A stretch of DNA of 64,000 bases from Sphaerisporangium sp040649355 (GCF_043197795.1 NZ_JBICTU010000027.1:52824-116823); one strand, 5' to 3'. Shown: positions 28,670-37,772, counted from the first letter of the stretch. Program-made: numbers and translations. The notes: generated by a model from the sequence alone, not told the origin.

Positions 28670-29380
28670 GTGCGATCAGTGACGGAGAGCAGTGCGCGGC
28701 CCAAGGCGCGCGATCTCAACCAGGTCATCCGCTACACCATGTGGTCGGTCTTCCGGGTGCGCGAGCCGCTGCCGGGTGACCGCCAGCAGGTCGCCCACGA
28801 GGTCGAGGCCGTGTTGTCGCAGGCCGCCGAGAAGGACGTCGTGACGAGGGGCTCCTACGAGGTGGCGGGCTTCCGGGCCGACGCCGACTACATGTTCTGG
28901 TGGCACGCCTCCACGCCCGAGGATCTTCAGGAGGTCTACGGCCGCTTCCGGCGCACCTCTCTTGGACGGGCGAGCGAGCCGGTGTGGTCGGTGATGGCGC
29001 TGCACCGCCCCGCCGAGTTCAACAAGTCGCACATCCCGGCGTTCCTCGCCGAGGAGGAGGCGCGGGGCTTCGTCTGCGTCTATCCGTTCGTGCGTTCCCT
29101 GGAGTGGTACCTCCTTGAGGACTCCGAGCGCCGGGCCATGCTGGCCGAGCACGGCAAGATGGCCCGTGACTACCCCGACGTGCGCGCCAACACGGTGGCG
29201 TCGTTCGCGCTGAACGACTTCGAGTGGATCCTGGCCTTCGAGGCCGACGAGCTCCACCGCATCGTCGATCTGATGCGGCACCTGCGCGCCTCCGAGGCCC
29301 GCAGGCACACCCGTCTTGAGGTCCCGTTCTACACCGGCACCCGCAAGCCGCTGGAGGAACTGGTGGCCGCCCTGCCATAA
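28670..29380 (+). CDS. chdC: Coproheme decarboxylase (HemQ, chlorite-dismutase-like)
   Basis: About 236 residues of the chlorite-dismutase-like family. RYTMWSVFRV, FWWHASTPEDLQ and FNKSHIPAFLAEEE are typical, and the catalytic tyrosine lies in VYPFVRSLEWYLL. It makes two oxidative decarboxylations of coproheme to give heme b. Start is GTG at 28670 or 28679; a GGAAGG lies just upstream at awkward spacing for both. Completes the local hemE, cgoX, chdC set. Confidence 0.94.
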   Translation: MRSVTESSARPKARDLNQVIRYTMWSVFRVREPLPGDRQQVAHEVEAVLSQAAEKDVVTRGSYEVAGFRADADYMFWWHASTPEDLQEVYGRFRRTSLGRASEPVWSVMALHRPAEFNKSHIPAFLAEEEARGFVCVYPFVRSLEWYLLEDSERRAMLAEHGKMARDYPDVRANTVASFALNDFEWILAFEADELHRIVDLMRHLRASEARRHTRLEVPFYTGTRKPLEELVAALP

Positions 29381-29517
29381 GCGGTCATTTCCCTACAAGG
29401 CCCGGTAGAGCAGGACATGCATCACTCTTGCCCCAAATGCCCCATGCCTATCATCGTGGGAACAACCCACACGAGTCCGCGATCTTTGGCATACTCAGGG
29501 GGATATCCCATGTCGAC

Positions 29518-30156
29518 GTGAGGCAAAGGGTGAACAGGGGCAAGAGTCTGGCACGTTCCAGGCGAGGGGGGCACCGGCGGCGCAAGGCGCGCCGGACACG
29601 GGTTCTGGAGGTCTTCGCCGGGCTGGCCGCCATCGTGGTGGCGGCCGTGGCGATCGGCGGGGTGTTCGTACGGCCCGGCGGCGGCGCGTCCGCGTCCGGT
29701 GTCCCCACGCCCGCGCCGAGCGTCGCGGGCGTGCCCTCGGCGACGCCGGACACGGCCGGGAAGGGCTCCGGCGTCGAGGCGGCGAGCACGGGCGCCAAGA
29801 AGGCGCGTGGGGCGGCGAAGACGGCCTCGGGCCCGTCGAAGCACACCGACGCCAAGGCCATGAGCTACTTCAAGAAGCGGTGGGTGGGCGACAAGGCCGT
29901 CAAGCGGATCACCGACATACGGACCATCGGGAAGTACCTGCGGATCTACACCAACCTGCCGGAGTCCGCCCACAACTCCAGGTCCGCGATCGACCTGTGC
30001 AAGCGGGGCCTCGAATACCTCGTCCAGGAGGTCGGCGACGAGCACCCGGTCGTGTTCGTCCAGGCGGAGTTCGGCCAGAACGGCAACCCGGTGCTCGCCA
30101 ACATCCTCGGCGGAGGCGACGACTCCTGCCGGCTCACGCATCCAGCCCCGAACTAA
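29518..30156 (+). CDS. Single-pass membrane protein, unknown
   Basis: About 212 residues: a strongly basic N-terminus (ARSRRGGHRRRKARRTR), one transmembrane helix (VLEVFAGLAAIVVAAVAIGG), an Ala/Pro/Ser/Thr-rich spacer and a compact C-terminal domain (about 100 residues, ending SCRLTHPAPN) with two cysteines that matches no family I recognise. The positive-inside rule puts the C-terminal domain outside. GTG at 29518 is the preferred start (AGGGGGA upstream, 14 nt); GTG at 29530 and an ATG at 29428 are alternatives. It converges with the small zinc-knuckle-like gene, overlapping by 23 bp. Confidence 0.65.
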   Translation: MRQRVNRGKSLARSRRGGHRRRKARRTRVLEVFAGLAAIVVAAVAIGGVFVRPGGGASASGVPTPAPSVAGVPSATPDTAGKGSGVEAASTGAKKARGAAKTASGPSKHTDAKAMSYFKKRWVGDKAVKRITDIRTIGKYLRIYTNLPESAHNSRSAIDLCKRGLEYLVQEVGDEHPVVFVQAEFGQNGNPVLANILGGGDDSCRLTHPAPN

Positions 30157-30385
30157 GGGACTCCGGGCCAGGGGGCTCCGGATCGGGGAGGTCAGGGACG
30201 GGGAGGCTCTGGGCCGGGGGGTCCGGGACGGTGAGGCTCTGGGCCGGGAGGTCCGGGACGGGGAGGCTCCGGCTCGGAGCCTCCGGCCGTCGCACCCGCA
30301 CCCGGGTCCTGCCGCAGACCTCGCATCGCTGCGTGACCACCAGGCCGATGGCCTCGATGGTCTCCCACCTGTGGCGTAGGTGCAC
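30134..30385 (-). CDS. Small CxxC protein with Pro-rich repeat tail
   Basis: 83 residues, GTG start with AAGGG 5-6 nt upstream. The first 35 residues (HRWETIEAIG, then RCEVCGRTRVRVR) look like half of a zinc ribbon, with one CxxC pair. The remainder is a Pro/Asp/Ser-rich tail coded by 30-bp tandem repeats. The 3' end overlaps the 3' end of the convergent membrane-protein gene. No function can be named; the ribosome site and composition of the N-terminal part argue that it is real. Confidence 0.5.
   Translation of the reverse strand: MHLRHRWETIEAIGLVVTQRCEVCGRTRVRVRRPEAPSRSLPVPDLPAQSLTVPDPPAQSLPVPDLPDPEPPGPESLSSGLDA
30191..30280 (-). repeat. Three 30-bp tandem repeats
   Basis: Units at 30191, 30221 and 30251, exactly 30 bp each with few mismatches. 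They encode the decapeptides SLPVPDLPAQ / SLTVPDPPAQ / SLPVPDLPDP in the tail of the small CxxC protein. Confidence 0.85.
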
Positions 30386-30609
30386 GCGGACCCTTCTCTT
30401 TCTTCATCGCATCCAGGCGCAGATGCGACTCCACACAATTTCCTGCCGACGCCACTGCTGAATCGGCATTGAACTGAAGTGACTCTTCACGCCTTAGCGG
30501 ATTTCGTGATCAATCGGCTGCCCGGCATCGTTGGATTCAGCTGCGCGGAGCGATATGGGGTGGGAACGATTTCCTTGGCCTGCGAAGAGCGGCTTAAGTT
30601 GAGTAAGCC

Positions 30610-30960
30610 CTAGAACGGCCTGACCGGAGTGCACTCCAGCTGGATCTCGGCCAGCATGTCCTTCGAGCGGGATTCGTTCTTGAAGAAGACGGAGATCTGC
30701 TGCCGGTATTGCTTCAGCGGGTAGGGCGGGGTCCCCGACCACGTGTAGTAGCCGGTTATCACCGCGGTCGTGTACCACGGGTGGGTGTCGGGGCACTTGA
30801 GGAACAGGTTGGCGCCAGCCTGCGGTTCCAGGATCGCGCTGGTCCTGATGGTGACGGTCGCTGGTGGCTGGACGGCGGCCGAGGCCGGAAGCGCCGGGAC
30901 AAGAAGCCCACCGGCCAGGGCGGCGGCGACCGCCGCACCGGTGATTCCGCGTGTTCTCAT
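30610..30960 (-). CDS. Small secreted protein, unknown
   Basis: 116 residues. A clear signal peptide (MRTRGITGAAVAAALAGG, cleavage near ASA) is followed by about 85 residues with two cysteines (CPDTHPWY and LECTPVRPF) likely to form one disulfide. GAAGGAGA lies 7 nt before the ATG. No family recognised. Confidence 0.7.
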   Translation of the reverse strand: MRTRGITGAAVAAALAGGLLVPALPASAAVQPPATVTIRTSAILEPQAGANLFLKCPDTHPWYTTAVITGYYTWSGTPPYPLKQYRQQISVFFKNESRSKDMLAEIQLECTPVRPF

Positions 30961-31245
30961 GATTTTCTCCTTCACTTCCTTGCCCGAAGGCGGGGATCTC
31001 CAGGAGAAGTGTCCTTTCGCGATCTTGAGAGCGACTTGAGGTCCACTTGGACGGCGGTCGAAAAGGGGGAGCGGGAGTGCCCGGCAGCAGAAGCGTTCCA
31101 CCGGTTGTACCGATGTTTCGGAATAAGCCTGACCAGCTCACATTGGGAGCAGCGACAAGCGACGCCCTTCCGGCGCGGGCGGAATTCGATGACCCCCGTG
31201 TCCGGCTGGAAGAAGCCCGCAGAGACCCCATGGATCCGATCGCGG

Positions 31246-31460
31246 CCGAAGTCTGAGCGATTGACCGCAATTTCCGGTACATCCTGCTTGTGAATCACTT
31301 GGCGCGGTTGGGTGCCGCCAGGAGGCGAAGTCGGAGCAGGAGAGACACCGCGCGCCGCGGCGAGCCGGGAACTCCGCGAAGAGACATGGGCGGGACGGAA
31401 CCTGCCGGCTCACGCGGCCGCAGGACCCGCAGGCGTTCTCCTACCCCGGCCTTGGTACGC
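31246..31460 (+). pseudogene. Decayed Nudix hydrolase fragment
   Basis: From 31312 the frame reads a recognisable Nudix box: PPGGEVGAGETPRAAAS followed by RELREETWAG, preserving the REx2EE catalytic core. The residues that should precede it are in another frame (NFRYILLVNHLARLG, from about 31267), after a stop at about 31257. Downstream the sequence loses similarity within 25 codons. The 585 bp between the secreted-protein gene and msrB hold nothing else recognisable. Confidence 0.6.
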
Positions 31461-31545
31461 GCATGCGCCGGCCGTGACTTGGCGTATGCCGTCAATCACG
31501 GTCGCGAGCCGCTCGCCGGGCGGCCCGCGACCTCATGCGCGGACG

Positions 31546-31947
31546 CTACTCGCTCGGCACGAGCCGCAGCGAGACGGAGTTGATGCAGTAGCGGTCGTCG
31601 GTCGGGGTCGGGTAGCCCTCCCCGTGGAAGACGTGCCCGAGGTGTGAGTCGCATCGGGCGCAGCGGACCTCGACGCGGGTCATGCCGAGGGAGTGATCCT
31701 CGATGAGGGTCACGGCCTCGGACTCCGACGGCTCGAAGAACGACGGCCAACCGCAGTGCGAGTCGAACTTCGTGTCGGAACGGAACAGCTCGGCTCCGCA
31801 GGCACGGCAGGAGTAGACCCCTGTCGTCTTGGTGTCGACGTACTCTCCGGTGAACGGACGCTCGGTGCCCGCCTGGCGGAGCACCCGGAACTCCTCGGGG
31901 GACAGCTGGACACGCCAGTCGGCGTCACTCTTGACCACCTTCTCCAT
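31546..31947 (-). CDS. msrB: Peptide-methionine (R)-S-oxide reductase
   Basis: 133 residues. Four zinc cysteines occur as CRAC and CARC; the catalytic cysteine is in RYCINSVSL and the active-site pocket in HCGWPSFF. It reduces methionine-R-sulfoxide in oxidised proteins using thioredoxin. Single gene, full length, soluble. Confidence 0.96.
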   Translation of the reverse strand: MEKVVKSDADWRVQLSPEEFRVLRQAGTERPFTGEYVDTKTTGVYSCRACGAELFRSDTKFDSHCGWPSFFEPSESEAVTLIEDHSLGMTRVEVRCARCDSHLGHVFHGEGYPTPTDDRYCINSVSLRLVPSE

Positions 31948-32343
31948 GCCTCCAGCCTATGCGCGGGCGGAGCGGAGGCGTTCCCCGGATCCGGGACGTG
32001 AGGACCTTGTCAGATGCCCGGGGAAATCGGTCCGGCGATTTTTCGGGCCGAGCATCCTTTCGGAATGCTTTCAGCGTCTTTAGTAGCGGAGGGTTGATCA
32101 CCTCCAGCTGAGGGAGGATCGCCGGTCCATCCCCGCCTCAGGCGGCGTCCGCGTCCACGCGGCGCGCCGTCATACGGTCGGGGGAGGCCGCCGGACGGGT
32201 GGCACGTCAGCGCCGGGTCCGGTGATCGTGGCGGGCGATCGTCGAGGTCCGTCCCGTTCGAGCGCCCGGTCCGCCACCGAGGTACTCCGGGACGGACCGT
32301 CCCCTCCCGGTTTCTGTCACCGTCGCGGGGTACGGTCGGAGGC
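31948..32343. other. Intergenic region, nothing recognised
   Basis: About 400 bp between divergent msrB and the LigD-type polymerase gene. Moderately AT-rich around 32035-32100. Short open frames lack ribosome sites and normal bias. It presumably contains the two promoters. Confidence 0.5.
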
Positions 32344-33339
32344 ATGGCGTCGCCATTCATCGAGCTCAACGTCGGGGACCGTGTCATCAAGGTCACCAAC
32401 CCCGACAAGATCTATTTCTCCGACATCGGGGCGACCAAGCGCGAGCTGGTCGAGTACTACGTGTCGGTCGGCGAGGGGGCGCTGCGCGCGCTCAGAGACC
32501 GGCCCACCTACCTCAAGCGGCATCCCGACGGGGTGCAGTCCGAGGCGATCTACCAGAAGCGCATCCCGACCCGGCGCCCCGACTGGCTGGAGACCGTCAC
32601 CATCCGGTTCCCGAGCGGCCGCAGCGCCGACGCCCTGCGCGTCACCGAGGTCGCCGCCATCGCCTACTGCGCCAACCTCGGCACGATCGACTTCCACCCG
32701 TGGCCCACCCGCGCCGACGACGTGGAGCATCCCGACGAGCTGCGCATCGACCTCGACCCCCAGCCCGGCACCGGCTTCGACGACGCCAGGGAGACCGCGT
32801 TCGCCGTGCTGGAGGTCCTCGACGAGCTGGGCATGCGCGGCTTCCCCAAGACGTCGGGCACCCGGGGCATCCACATCAACGTGCGCATCGAGCGCCGGTG
32901 GTCGTTCACCGAGGTGCGGCAGAGCGCCATCGGCCTCGCCCGCGAGGTGGAGCGCCGCCGCCCCGACCTGACCACCACGGCCTGGTGGAAGGAGGAGCGC
33001 GGTGAGAAGGTCTTCATCGACTACAACCAGAACGCCCGCGACCGCACCATCGCCAGCGCCTACTCCGTGCGCGCCCGGCCCTACGCCCCGGTGTCCACGC
33101 CGGTGACCTGGGAGGAGCTGGCCGACGTCGACCCCCGCGACTTCGACATCCGCACCGTCCCGCCGAGATTCGCCGAGCTGGGCGACGTGCACAAGGAGAT
33201 CGACGACCGCGCGTTCTCCATCGAGCCGCTGCTCGCGTGGTACGCCAAGGACGAGCGCGGCGACATGCCCTATCCGCCCAACTACCCGAAGATGCCCGGC
33301 GAACCCAAGCGCGTGCAGCCCAGCAAGGCGAAGCCCTAG
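32344..33339 (+). CDS. Stand-alone LigD-type DNA polymerase/primase domain
   Basis: 331 residues matching the polymerase (AEP primase-like) domain of bacterial LigD: NPDKIYFSDIGATKRELVEYY near the N-terminus, the metal-binding DLDPQPGTGFDDA, and the nucleotide-binding GFPKTSGTRGIHINVRI. No ligase or phosphoesterase domain is attached. In non-homologous end joining such enzymes fill gaps at Ku-bound ends with ribo- or deoxynucleotides. Ku is not encoded in the window; a LigC-type ligase is at 43332-44438. Its stop is 7 bp from that of the convergent oxidoreductase. Confidence 0.92.
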   Translation: MASPFIELNVGDRVIKVTNPDKIYFSDIGATKRELVEYYVSVGEGALRALRDRPTYLKRHPDGVQSEAIYQKRIPTRRPDWLETVTIRFPSGRSADALRVTEVAAIAYCANLGTIDFHPWPTRADDVEHPDELRIDLDPQPGTGFDDARETAFAVLEVLDELGMRGFPKTSGTRGIHINVRIERRWSFTEVRQSAIGLAREVERRRPDLTTTAWWKEERGEKVFIDYNQNARDRTIASAYSVRARPYAPVSTPVTWEELADVDPRDFDIRTVPPRFAELGDVHKEIDDRAFSIEPLLAWYAKDERGDMPYPPNYPKMPGEPKRVQPSKAKP

Positions 33340-33346
33340 GGATCTT

Positions 33347-34183
33347 CTAGGCGAACAGCACCTCCGCCAGCTTCCGGTAGTCGTCAAGGGGGTCGGTTCC
33401 CGGGTCGGTCAGGAGCTGGATGTTGACGTGGTCGGCGCCCGCGGCGAGATGCTCGTCGACGCGGCGCTTGACCGTCGCCGGGTCGCCGTAGACGACCAGG
33501 GCGTCGATCAGGCGGTCGCTGCCCTCGCCCGCGAGGTCGTCGTCGCCGAAGCCCAGCCTGCGCCAGTTGGAGGTGTAGTTGCTCAGGCCCAGATACATCC
33601 GTACGGCCTGCCTGGCGATCGAGCGCGCGTGGTCCACATCCTCGGTCAGCACGACCTTCTGCTCCGGGGCCAGCAGCGCGCCCGCGCCGAGGATCTCGCG
33701 GGCCTGCCTGGTGTGCTCGGGCGTGGTCAGGTACGGATGGGCGCCGGCGGTCCGCTCGGCCGAGAGCCGGAGCACCTTGGGGCCGAGCGCGGCCAGCGCC
33801 CGGCTCTCGACCGGCACCCCGGCCGCGTCGAGCCCGTCGAGGTAGCGCTCAAGGGCGGCCAAGGGCTTGGTGTACTCCGTCACCGCCTCGGGGTGCCCGG
33901 CTCCGACACCGAGCAGGAAGCGGCCCGGGTGCCTGGCCTCGATGCGCTGGAAGGAGGCGCCCACGGTCCGCGGGTCGTCCTTCCAGATGTTGACGATCCC
34001 GGTGGCGACGGCCACCGTGGTGGTCGCGTCGAGGAGCTCCTCGACGATCCGCAGGTCGCCGTCCGGCGATCCGCCCACCCAGAGCGCGCCGTAGCCGAGC
34101 TGCTCCAGCGCCAGCGCCAGCTTCGGGGTGAACGGGGGCCTTCCCTGCCAGACACCGACTTCACCGAGTGCGGGTCTCGTCAT
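33347..34183 (-). CDS. LLM-class F420-dependent oxidoreductase
   Basis: 278 residues of the luciferase-like TIM-barrel family. GYGALWVGGSPDGDLRIVEE, VATGIVNIWKDDPRTVGASF and PGRFLLGVGAGHPEAV are typical of the mycobacterial/actinobacterial F420-binding subgroup. The reaction is unknown. ATG at 34183 (7 nt after AAAGGA) or the ATG one codon earlier. Confidence 0.88.
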   Translation of the reverse strand: MTRPALGEVGVWQGRPPFTPKLALALEQLGYGALWVGGSPDGDLRIVEELLDATTTVAVATGIVNIWKDDPRTVGASFQRIEARHPGRFLLGVGAGHPEAVTEYTKPLAALERYLDGLDAAGVPVESRALAALGPKVLRLSAERTAGAHPYLTTPEHTRQAREILGAGALLAPEQKVVLTEDVDHARSIARQAVRMYLGLSNYTSNWRRLGFGDDDLAGEGSDRLIDALVVYGDPATVKRRVDEHLAAGADHVNIQLLTDPGTDPLDDYRKLAEVLFA

Positions 34184-34306
34184 CATCTCGTCCTTTCGAT
34201 GGTCCTGGTCCGGTCCCTGCGCCGCGGGGGTCGTGCCGAGGCCCGGAAGACGACGCCGGGCGAATCCCCACAACAGCGATAGGGATCAACACCCGGGGGA
34301 CTCGAA

Positions 34307-35449
34307 TTATTCGGCCTCGCGCGGCGTGGTGCCCGCTCCCACGTCGGCGTGCCGCGACATGGTCGCGGCGGCCCGGCGCACGGCCCCCACCGGGACGCTG
34401 GGGACCAGCTTGTCCAGGAATGCGTACCGGCGGGCGAGCGAGGCGATGTAGGCCCCGCTGGTGCCGGCGGCGGCCCGCACGTCGTGCCACCAGTCGGCGA
34501 TGTCGCCCCAGCCGGGCGCGGCCAGGGACCCGCCGAACTGCTGCACCGCGAGCGCCGAGCACACCCCGGCGAACGCCAGACGGTCTGCCAGCGGCCAGCC
34601 CGAGAGCGTGCCGAGCACCAGGCCCGCCCCGAAGACGTCGCCGGCCCCGGTCGGGTCGAGCGCGGTCACCCGCAGCGCCGGGACGTACGCCTCCTCGCCG
34701 GTCGTGGAGTCGATGGCCATCGCGCCGTTGGCGCCGTCGGTGACCACGGCCAGCGGGACACGGTCGGCGATCTGGTACAGGGCCTCGCGCGGCGTCTCCG
34801 TGCCGGTGTACGCCATGGCCTCCACGGCGTTCGGCATGAAGGCGTGGCAGACGGCGAGCTGGTCGAGAAGGGTGGGGGACCAGGTCTCGGAGGGGTCCCA
34901 CCCGACGTCGGCGAAGATGAGCGCGCCGTCCTTGTGCGCGAGATCGGCCCACGTGCCGGTGCCCCCGCTGCCCAGCGGCTCCTCCACCGACAACGGCACG
35001 ATCACCGCGCTGGAGCGGGGCGGGCGGCCGATCATCTCGGTCGCGGCCATGGGCGGGGGGTGCCCGTGGGTGACCATGCTGCGGTCGCGGTTCACGGCCA
35101 TCGAGACGGTCACCGGGGAGTGCCACCGCTGGAACCTGCGCGACCTGGACAGGTCGACCGACTCCTGCTCCGACAGGATGCGCCAGTTGAAGTCGGCGTA
35201 GTCGTCGTCGCCGAACGCGGCGGCCATGGAGGTGCGCAGGCCGAGGCGGCTGGAGGCGATGGCCAGGTTCGCGATACCGCCGGGGCACGACCCCATGCCG
35301 TCGGCCCAGACCTCGGTGCCGGCGGCCGGCATCGCCTGGAGCCCCGTGAAGACGATGTCGAGGAAGACGGTGCCCGCCGTGAACACGTCGAACTCTGGCC
35401 CGTCTGGGCAGCGTTGATCGGCTAGTGGGTCATACGCCTGGACAGACAC
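34307..35449 (-). CDS. PfkB-family carbohydrate kinase
   Basis: 380 residues with a ribokinase fold: GGIANLAIASSRLG near the N-terminus and the catalytic anion-hole motif DPTGAGDVFGAGLVLG with its Asp. The GTG at 35449 is chosen because GAGGAGG lies 9 nt upstream; the frame stays open 30 codons further but through intergenic sequence. It diverges from a DeoR regulator and a GH4 glycosidase, so it probably phosphorylates a sugar or sugar acid in the same pathway. Substrate not readable from sequence. Confidence 0.88.
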   Translation of the reverse strand: MSVQAYDPLADQRCPDGPEFDVFTAGTVFLDIVFTGLQAMPAAGTEVWADGMGSCPGGIANLAIASSRLGLRTSMAAAFGDDDYADFNWRILSEQESVDLSRSRRFQRWHSPVTVSMAVNRDRSMVTHGHPPPMAATEMIGRPPRSSAVIVPLSVEEPLGSGGTGTWADLAHKDGALIFADVGWDPSETWSPTLLDQLAVCHAFMPNAVEAMAYTGTETPREALYQIADRVPLAVVTDGANGAMAIDSTTGEEAYVPALRVTALDPTGAGDVFGAGLVLGTLSGWPLADRLAFAGVCSALAVQQFGGSLAAPGWGDIADWWHDVRAAAGTSGAYIASLARRYAFLDKLVPSVPVGAVRRAAATMSRHADVGAGTTPREAE

Positions 35450-35484
35450 GGAGTGAGTCCTCCTCGACTGAGCGAAGATGTGCG

Positions 35485-35564
35485 CACTCTTGCACGTTTC
35501 GACCACCCAGATCAAGAGTTGACGGGCAATGATGCTCATTTTTGCTTAGTAGCGCGCAAGAATG
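35485..35564. promoter_or_regulatory. Inverted CACTCTTGC / GCAAGAATG sites between kinase and DeoR genes
   Basis: CACTCTTGC at 35485-35493 and its near-perfect complement GCAAGAATG at 35556-35564 face each other across the divergent promoter region, next to TTGACG and TACGAT sequences that could be promoter elements. They are candidate operator half-sites for the DeoR regulator. Confidence 0.4.
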
Positions 35565-35581
35565 ACTGATACGATCCTGGC

Positions 35582-36397
35582 GTGCTCCAGCACGTCCGGC
35601 ATGCCGAGATCATGGCGCGTGTCCGCCTCGCGGGCGCCACGAGCGTGCGCGACCTGGCGGCCCAGCTCGGCGTCAGCCCCTCGACCATCCGCCGCGACCT
35701 GGAGATCCTCGACCGCGACGGCACGCTCACGCGCGTACGCGGTGGAGCGCTCGCCGGCGGGGGAGCGGGTGGTGGAGTCTCCGCAGGCGGGGGAGCGCCC
35801 GGCGGCCTCGTCGCCGGCGCCGGTGACGACCTTGCGTCCGGGCGGCCCGAGAGTCCCGGTGAGCGCGACAAGGACGCCGTGGCCGCCCGCGCCGCCCGGC
35901 TGGTCCGCGACGGGGATGTCGTGCTGCTCGACGTCGGCAGCACCACCGTGAGGCTGGCCCGCCACCTGAGCGGCCGCCGCGTCACCGTGGTCACCTCCAG
36001 CCTGGCCGTCGTCGACGTGCTGCGCGGCGACTCCGCCGTGGAGCTGCTGCTGCTCGGCGGCATGCTGCGCCGCGCCCCCCACTCCTCGCTCGTGGGGGTG
36101 CTGACCGAGGAGGCGCTGCGCCAGGTGTCCGCCGACCGCGTCTTCCTGAGCGCGAGCGGCGTGCGCCCCGATGGGCAGGTGACCGACTCCACGATCGCCG
36201 AGGTCCCGCTGAAGCGGGCCATGATGGTGGCCGCCGGGCAGGTCGTCCTCCTGGTCGACCGGCACAAGTTCCCCGGCAACGGGGCGCTGCGGGTGTGCGG
36301 CCCCGAGGAGCTCGACGTGGTCGTGACGAACGAGGGCGCCGACGAGCCGACCGTCCGCACCCTCACCGGGGCGGGCGCGCAGGTGCTGCTGACATGA
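35582..36397 (+). CDS. DeoR-family transcriptional regulator
   Basis: 271 residues: an N-terminal DeoR helix-turn-helix (SVRDLAAQLGVSPSTIRRDL) and a C-terminal sugar-phosphate-sensing domain (VVLLDVGSTTVRLARHL, LLLGGMLRRAPHSSLVG). A Gly-rich insertion near residues 58-75 links the two. It would respond to a phosphosugar, consistent with the divergent kinase and the GH4 gene 10 bp downstream with which it is probably co-transcribed. Confidence 0.9.
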   Translation: MLQHVRHAEIMARVRLAGATSVRDLAAQLGVSPSTIRRDLEILDRDGTLTRVRGGALAGGGAGGGVSAGGGAPGGLVAGAGDDLASGRPESPGERDKDAVAARAARLVRDGDVVLLDVGSTTVRLARHLSGRRVTVVTSSLAVVDVLRGDSAVELLLLGGMLRRAPHSSLVGVLTEEALRQVSADRVFLSASGVRPDGQVTDSTIAEVPLKRAMMVAAGQVVLLVDRHKFPGNGALRVCGPEELDVVVTNEGADEPTVRTLTGAGAQVLLT

Positions 36398-36407
36398 AGG
36401 AGCAGGT

Positions 36408-37772
36408 ATGAGGCTGGCCATCCTCGGCGGCGGCGGTTTCCGCGTCCCGCTGGTGTACGGCGCGCTGCTGCGCGACACCGGCAGGCCGAGGGTCGAGGAG
36501 GTCGTGCTGTACGACGTCTCCGAGGAGCGTCTGGCCGCCGTGGGCCACGTGCTCGCCCAGCTCGCGGCCGGGTGCGACGACCCGCCGCGCGTGCGTGCCA
36601 CCACCGACCTCGACGACGCGCTGCGCGACGCCACGTTCGTGTTCTCGGCGATCAGGGTGGGCGGGCTCGAAGGCCGCACCGCCGATGAGCGGGTCGCCCT
36701 CGACCTCGGCATCCTGGGTCAGGAGACGATCGGGGCGGGGGGCATCGCCTTCGGCCTGCGCACCATCCCGGTGGCCATGCGCGTGGCCGAGCGTGTCGCC
36801 GCCGTCGCGCCCCGGGCGTGGGTCATCAACTTCACCAACCCCGCCGGCATGATCACCGAGGCCATGCAGCGGGTTCTGGGCGACCGCGTGGTGGGCATCT
36901 GCGACTCTCCGCTCGGGCTGATCCGCAGGGCCGCCCGGTCGCTCGGCCTCGACCCCGCCCGCACCGCCCCCGACTACGTCGGGCTCAACCACCTCGGATG
37001 GCTGCGCGGGCTGTCGTACGGGGGGCGTGACGTGCTTCCCGACCTGCTCGCCGACGACACGGCGCTCAAGCTGGTGGAGGAGGCACGGCTGTTCGGCCCC
37101 GAGTGGGTGCGGTCGCTGGGCGCGCTGCCGAACGAGTACCTGTACTACTACTACTTCACCCGGGAGGCCGTGGCCGCGATCGGCGGCGCGGCCCAGACCC
37201 GGGGGGAGTCCCTGCTCCAGCAGCAGTCACGGTTCTACTCGGCGGTCCGGCGGGAGCCCGAGCACGCCCTGGCCGAGTGGCAGCGCGCCCGCAGGGAGCG
37301 CGACGCCTCCTACATGGCCGAGACCCGCGACACCACCCAGGCCGGTGAGCGTGACGCGGCCGACCTCTCGGCCGGCGGGTACGAGGGCATCGCGCTCGCG
37401 CTGATGACCACCATCGCCCGGGGCGGGAGCACGACCATGATCCTCAACGTGCGCAACGGCTCGGCGGTCGCCGGGATGCCGCCCGAGGCCGTCGTGGAGG
37501 TCCCCTGCGTCGTGGACGCGGGCGGGGTGCGACCGCTCGCGACCAGGCCGCTGGCCGGCCAGTTCCTCGGGCTCGTCCAGCAGGTCAAGGCCGTCGAGCA
37601 GCTCACCATCGAGGCGGCGGTGACCGGCTCGGCGGGCGTGGCGCTGCGGGCGTTCGCCTCGCACCCGCTGGTCGACTCGGTCTCGGTGGCCCGCCAACTG
37701 CTCGACGGCTACCGCGCCCGCGTCCCCGAGCTCGCGTCGGTCCTGCACCCGGCCCCCGGCCCCGTACGGTAG
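36408..37772 (+). CDS. Family 4 glycosidase (6-phospho-beta-glucosidase-like)
   Basis: 454 residues of GH4, the NAD+- and Mn2+-dependent glycosidases that work by oxidation and elimination. The NAD-binding loop is LAILGGGGFRVPLVYG, the metal-binding cysteine is in GICDSPLG, and NFTNPAGMITEA and DYVGLNHLGWLRGL are signatures. A GAAGGAG site precedes the ATG. GH4 6-phosphoglycosidases normally follow PTS uptake, but the partner here is a PfkB kinase and no PTS genes are present, so the true substrate may differ. Confidence 0.9.
   Translation: MRLAILGGGGFRVPLVYGALLRDTGRPRVEEVVLYDVSEERLAAVGHVLAQLAAGCDDPPRVRATTDLDDALRDATFVFSAIRVGGLEGRTADERVALDLGILGQETIGAGGIAFGLRTIPVAMRVAERVAAVAPRAWVINFTNPAGMITEAMQRVLGDRVVGICDSPLGLIRRAARSLGLDPARTAPDYVGLNHLGWLRGLSYGGRDVLPDLLADDTALKLVEEARLFGPEWVRSLGALPNEYLYYYYFTREAVAAIGGAAQTRGESLLQQQSRFYSAVRREPEHALAEWQRARRERDASYMAETRDTTQAGERDAADLSAGGYEGIALALMTTIARGGSTTMILNVRNGSAVAGMPPEAVVEVPCVVDAGGVRPLATRPLAGQFLGLVQQVKAVEQLTIEAAVTGSAGVALRAFASHPLVDSVSVARQLLDGYRARVPELASVLHPAPGPVR

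Noticed and set aside
30972..31298. 108-codon minus-strand frame upstream of the small secreted protein
   Set aside because: No ribosome site, no domain, overlaps the decayed Nudix region; its composition looks random.
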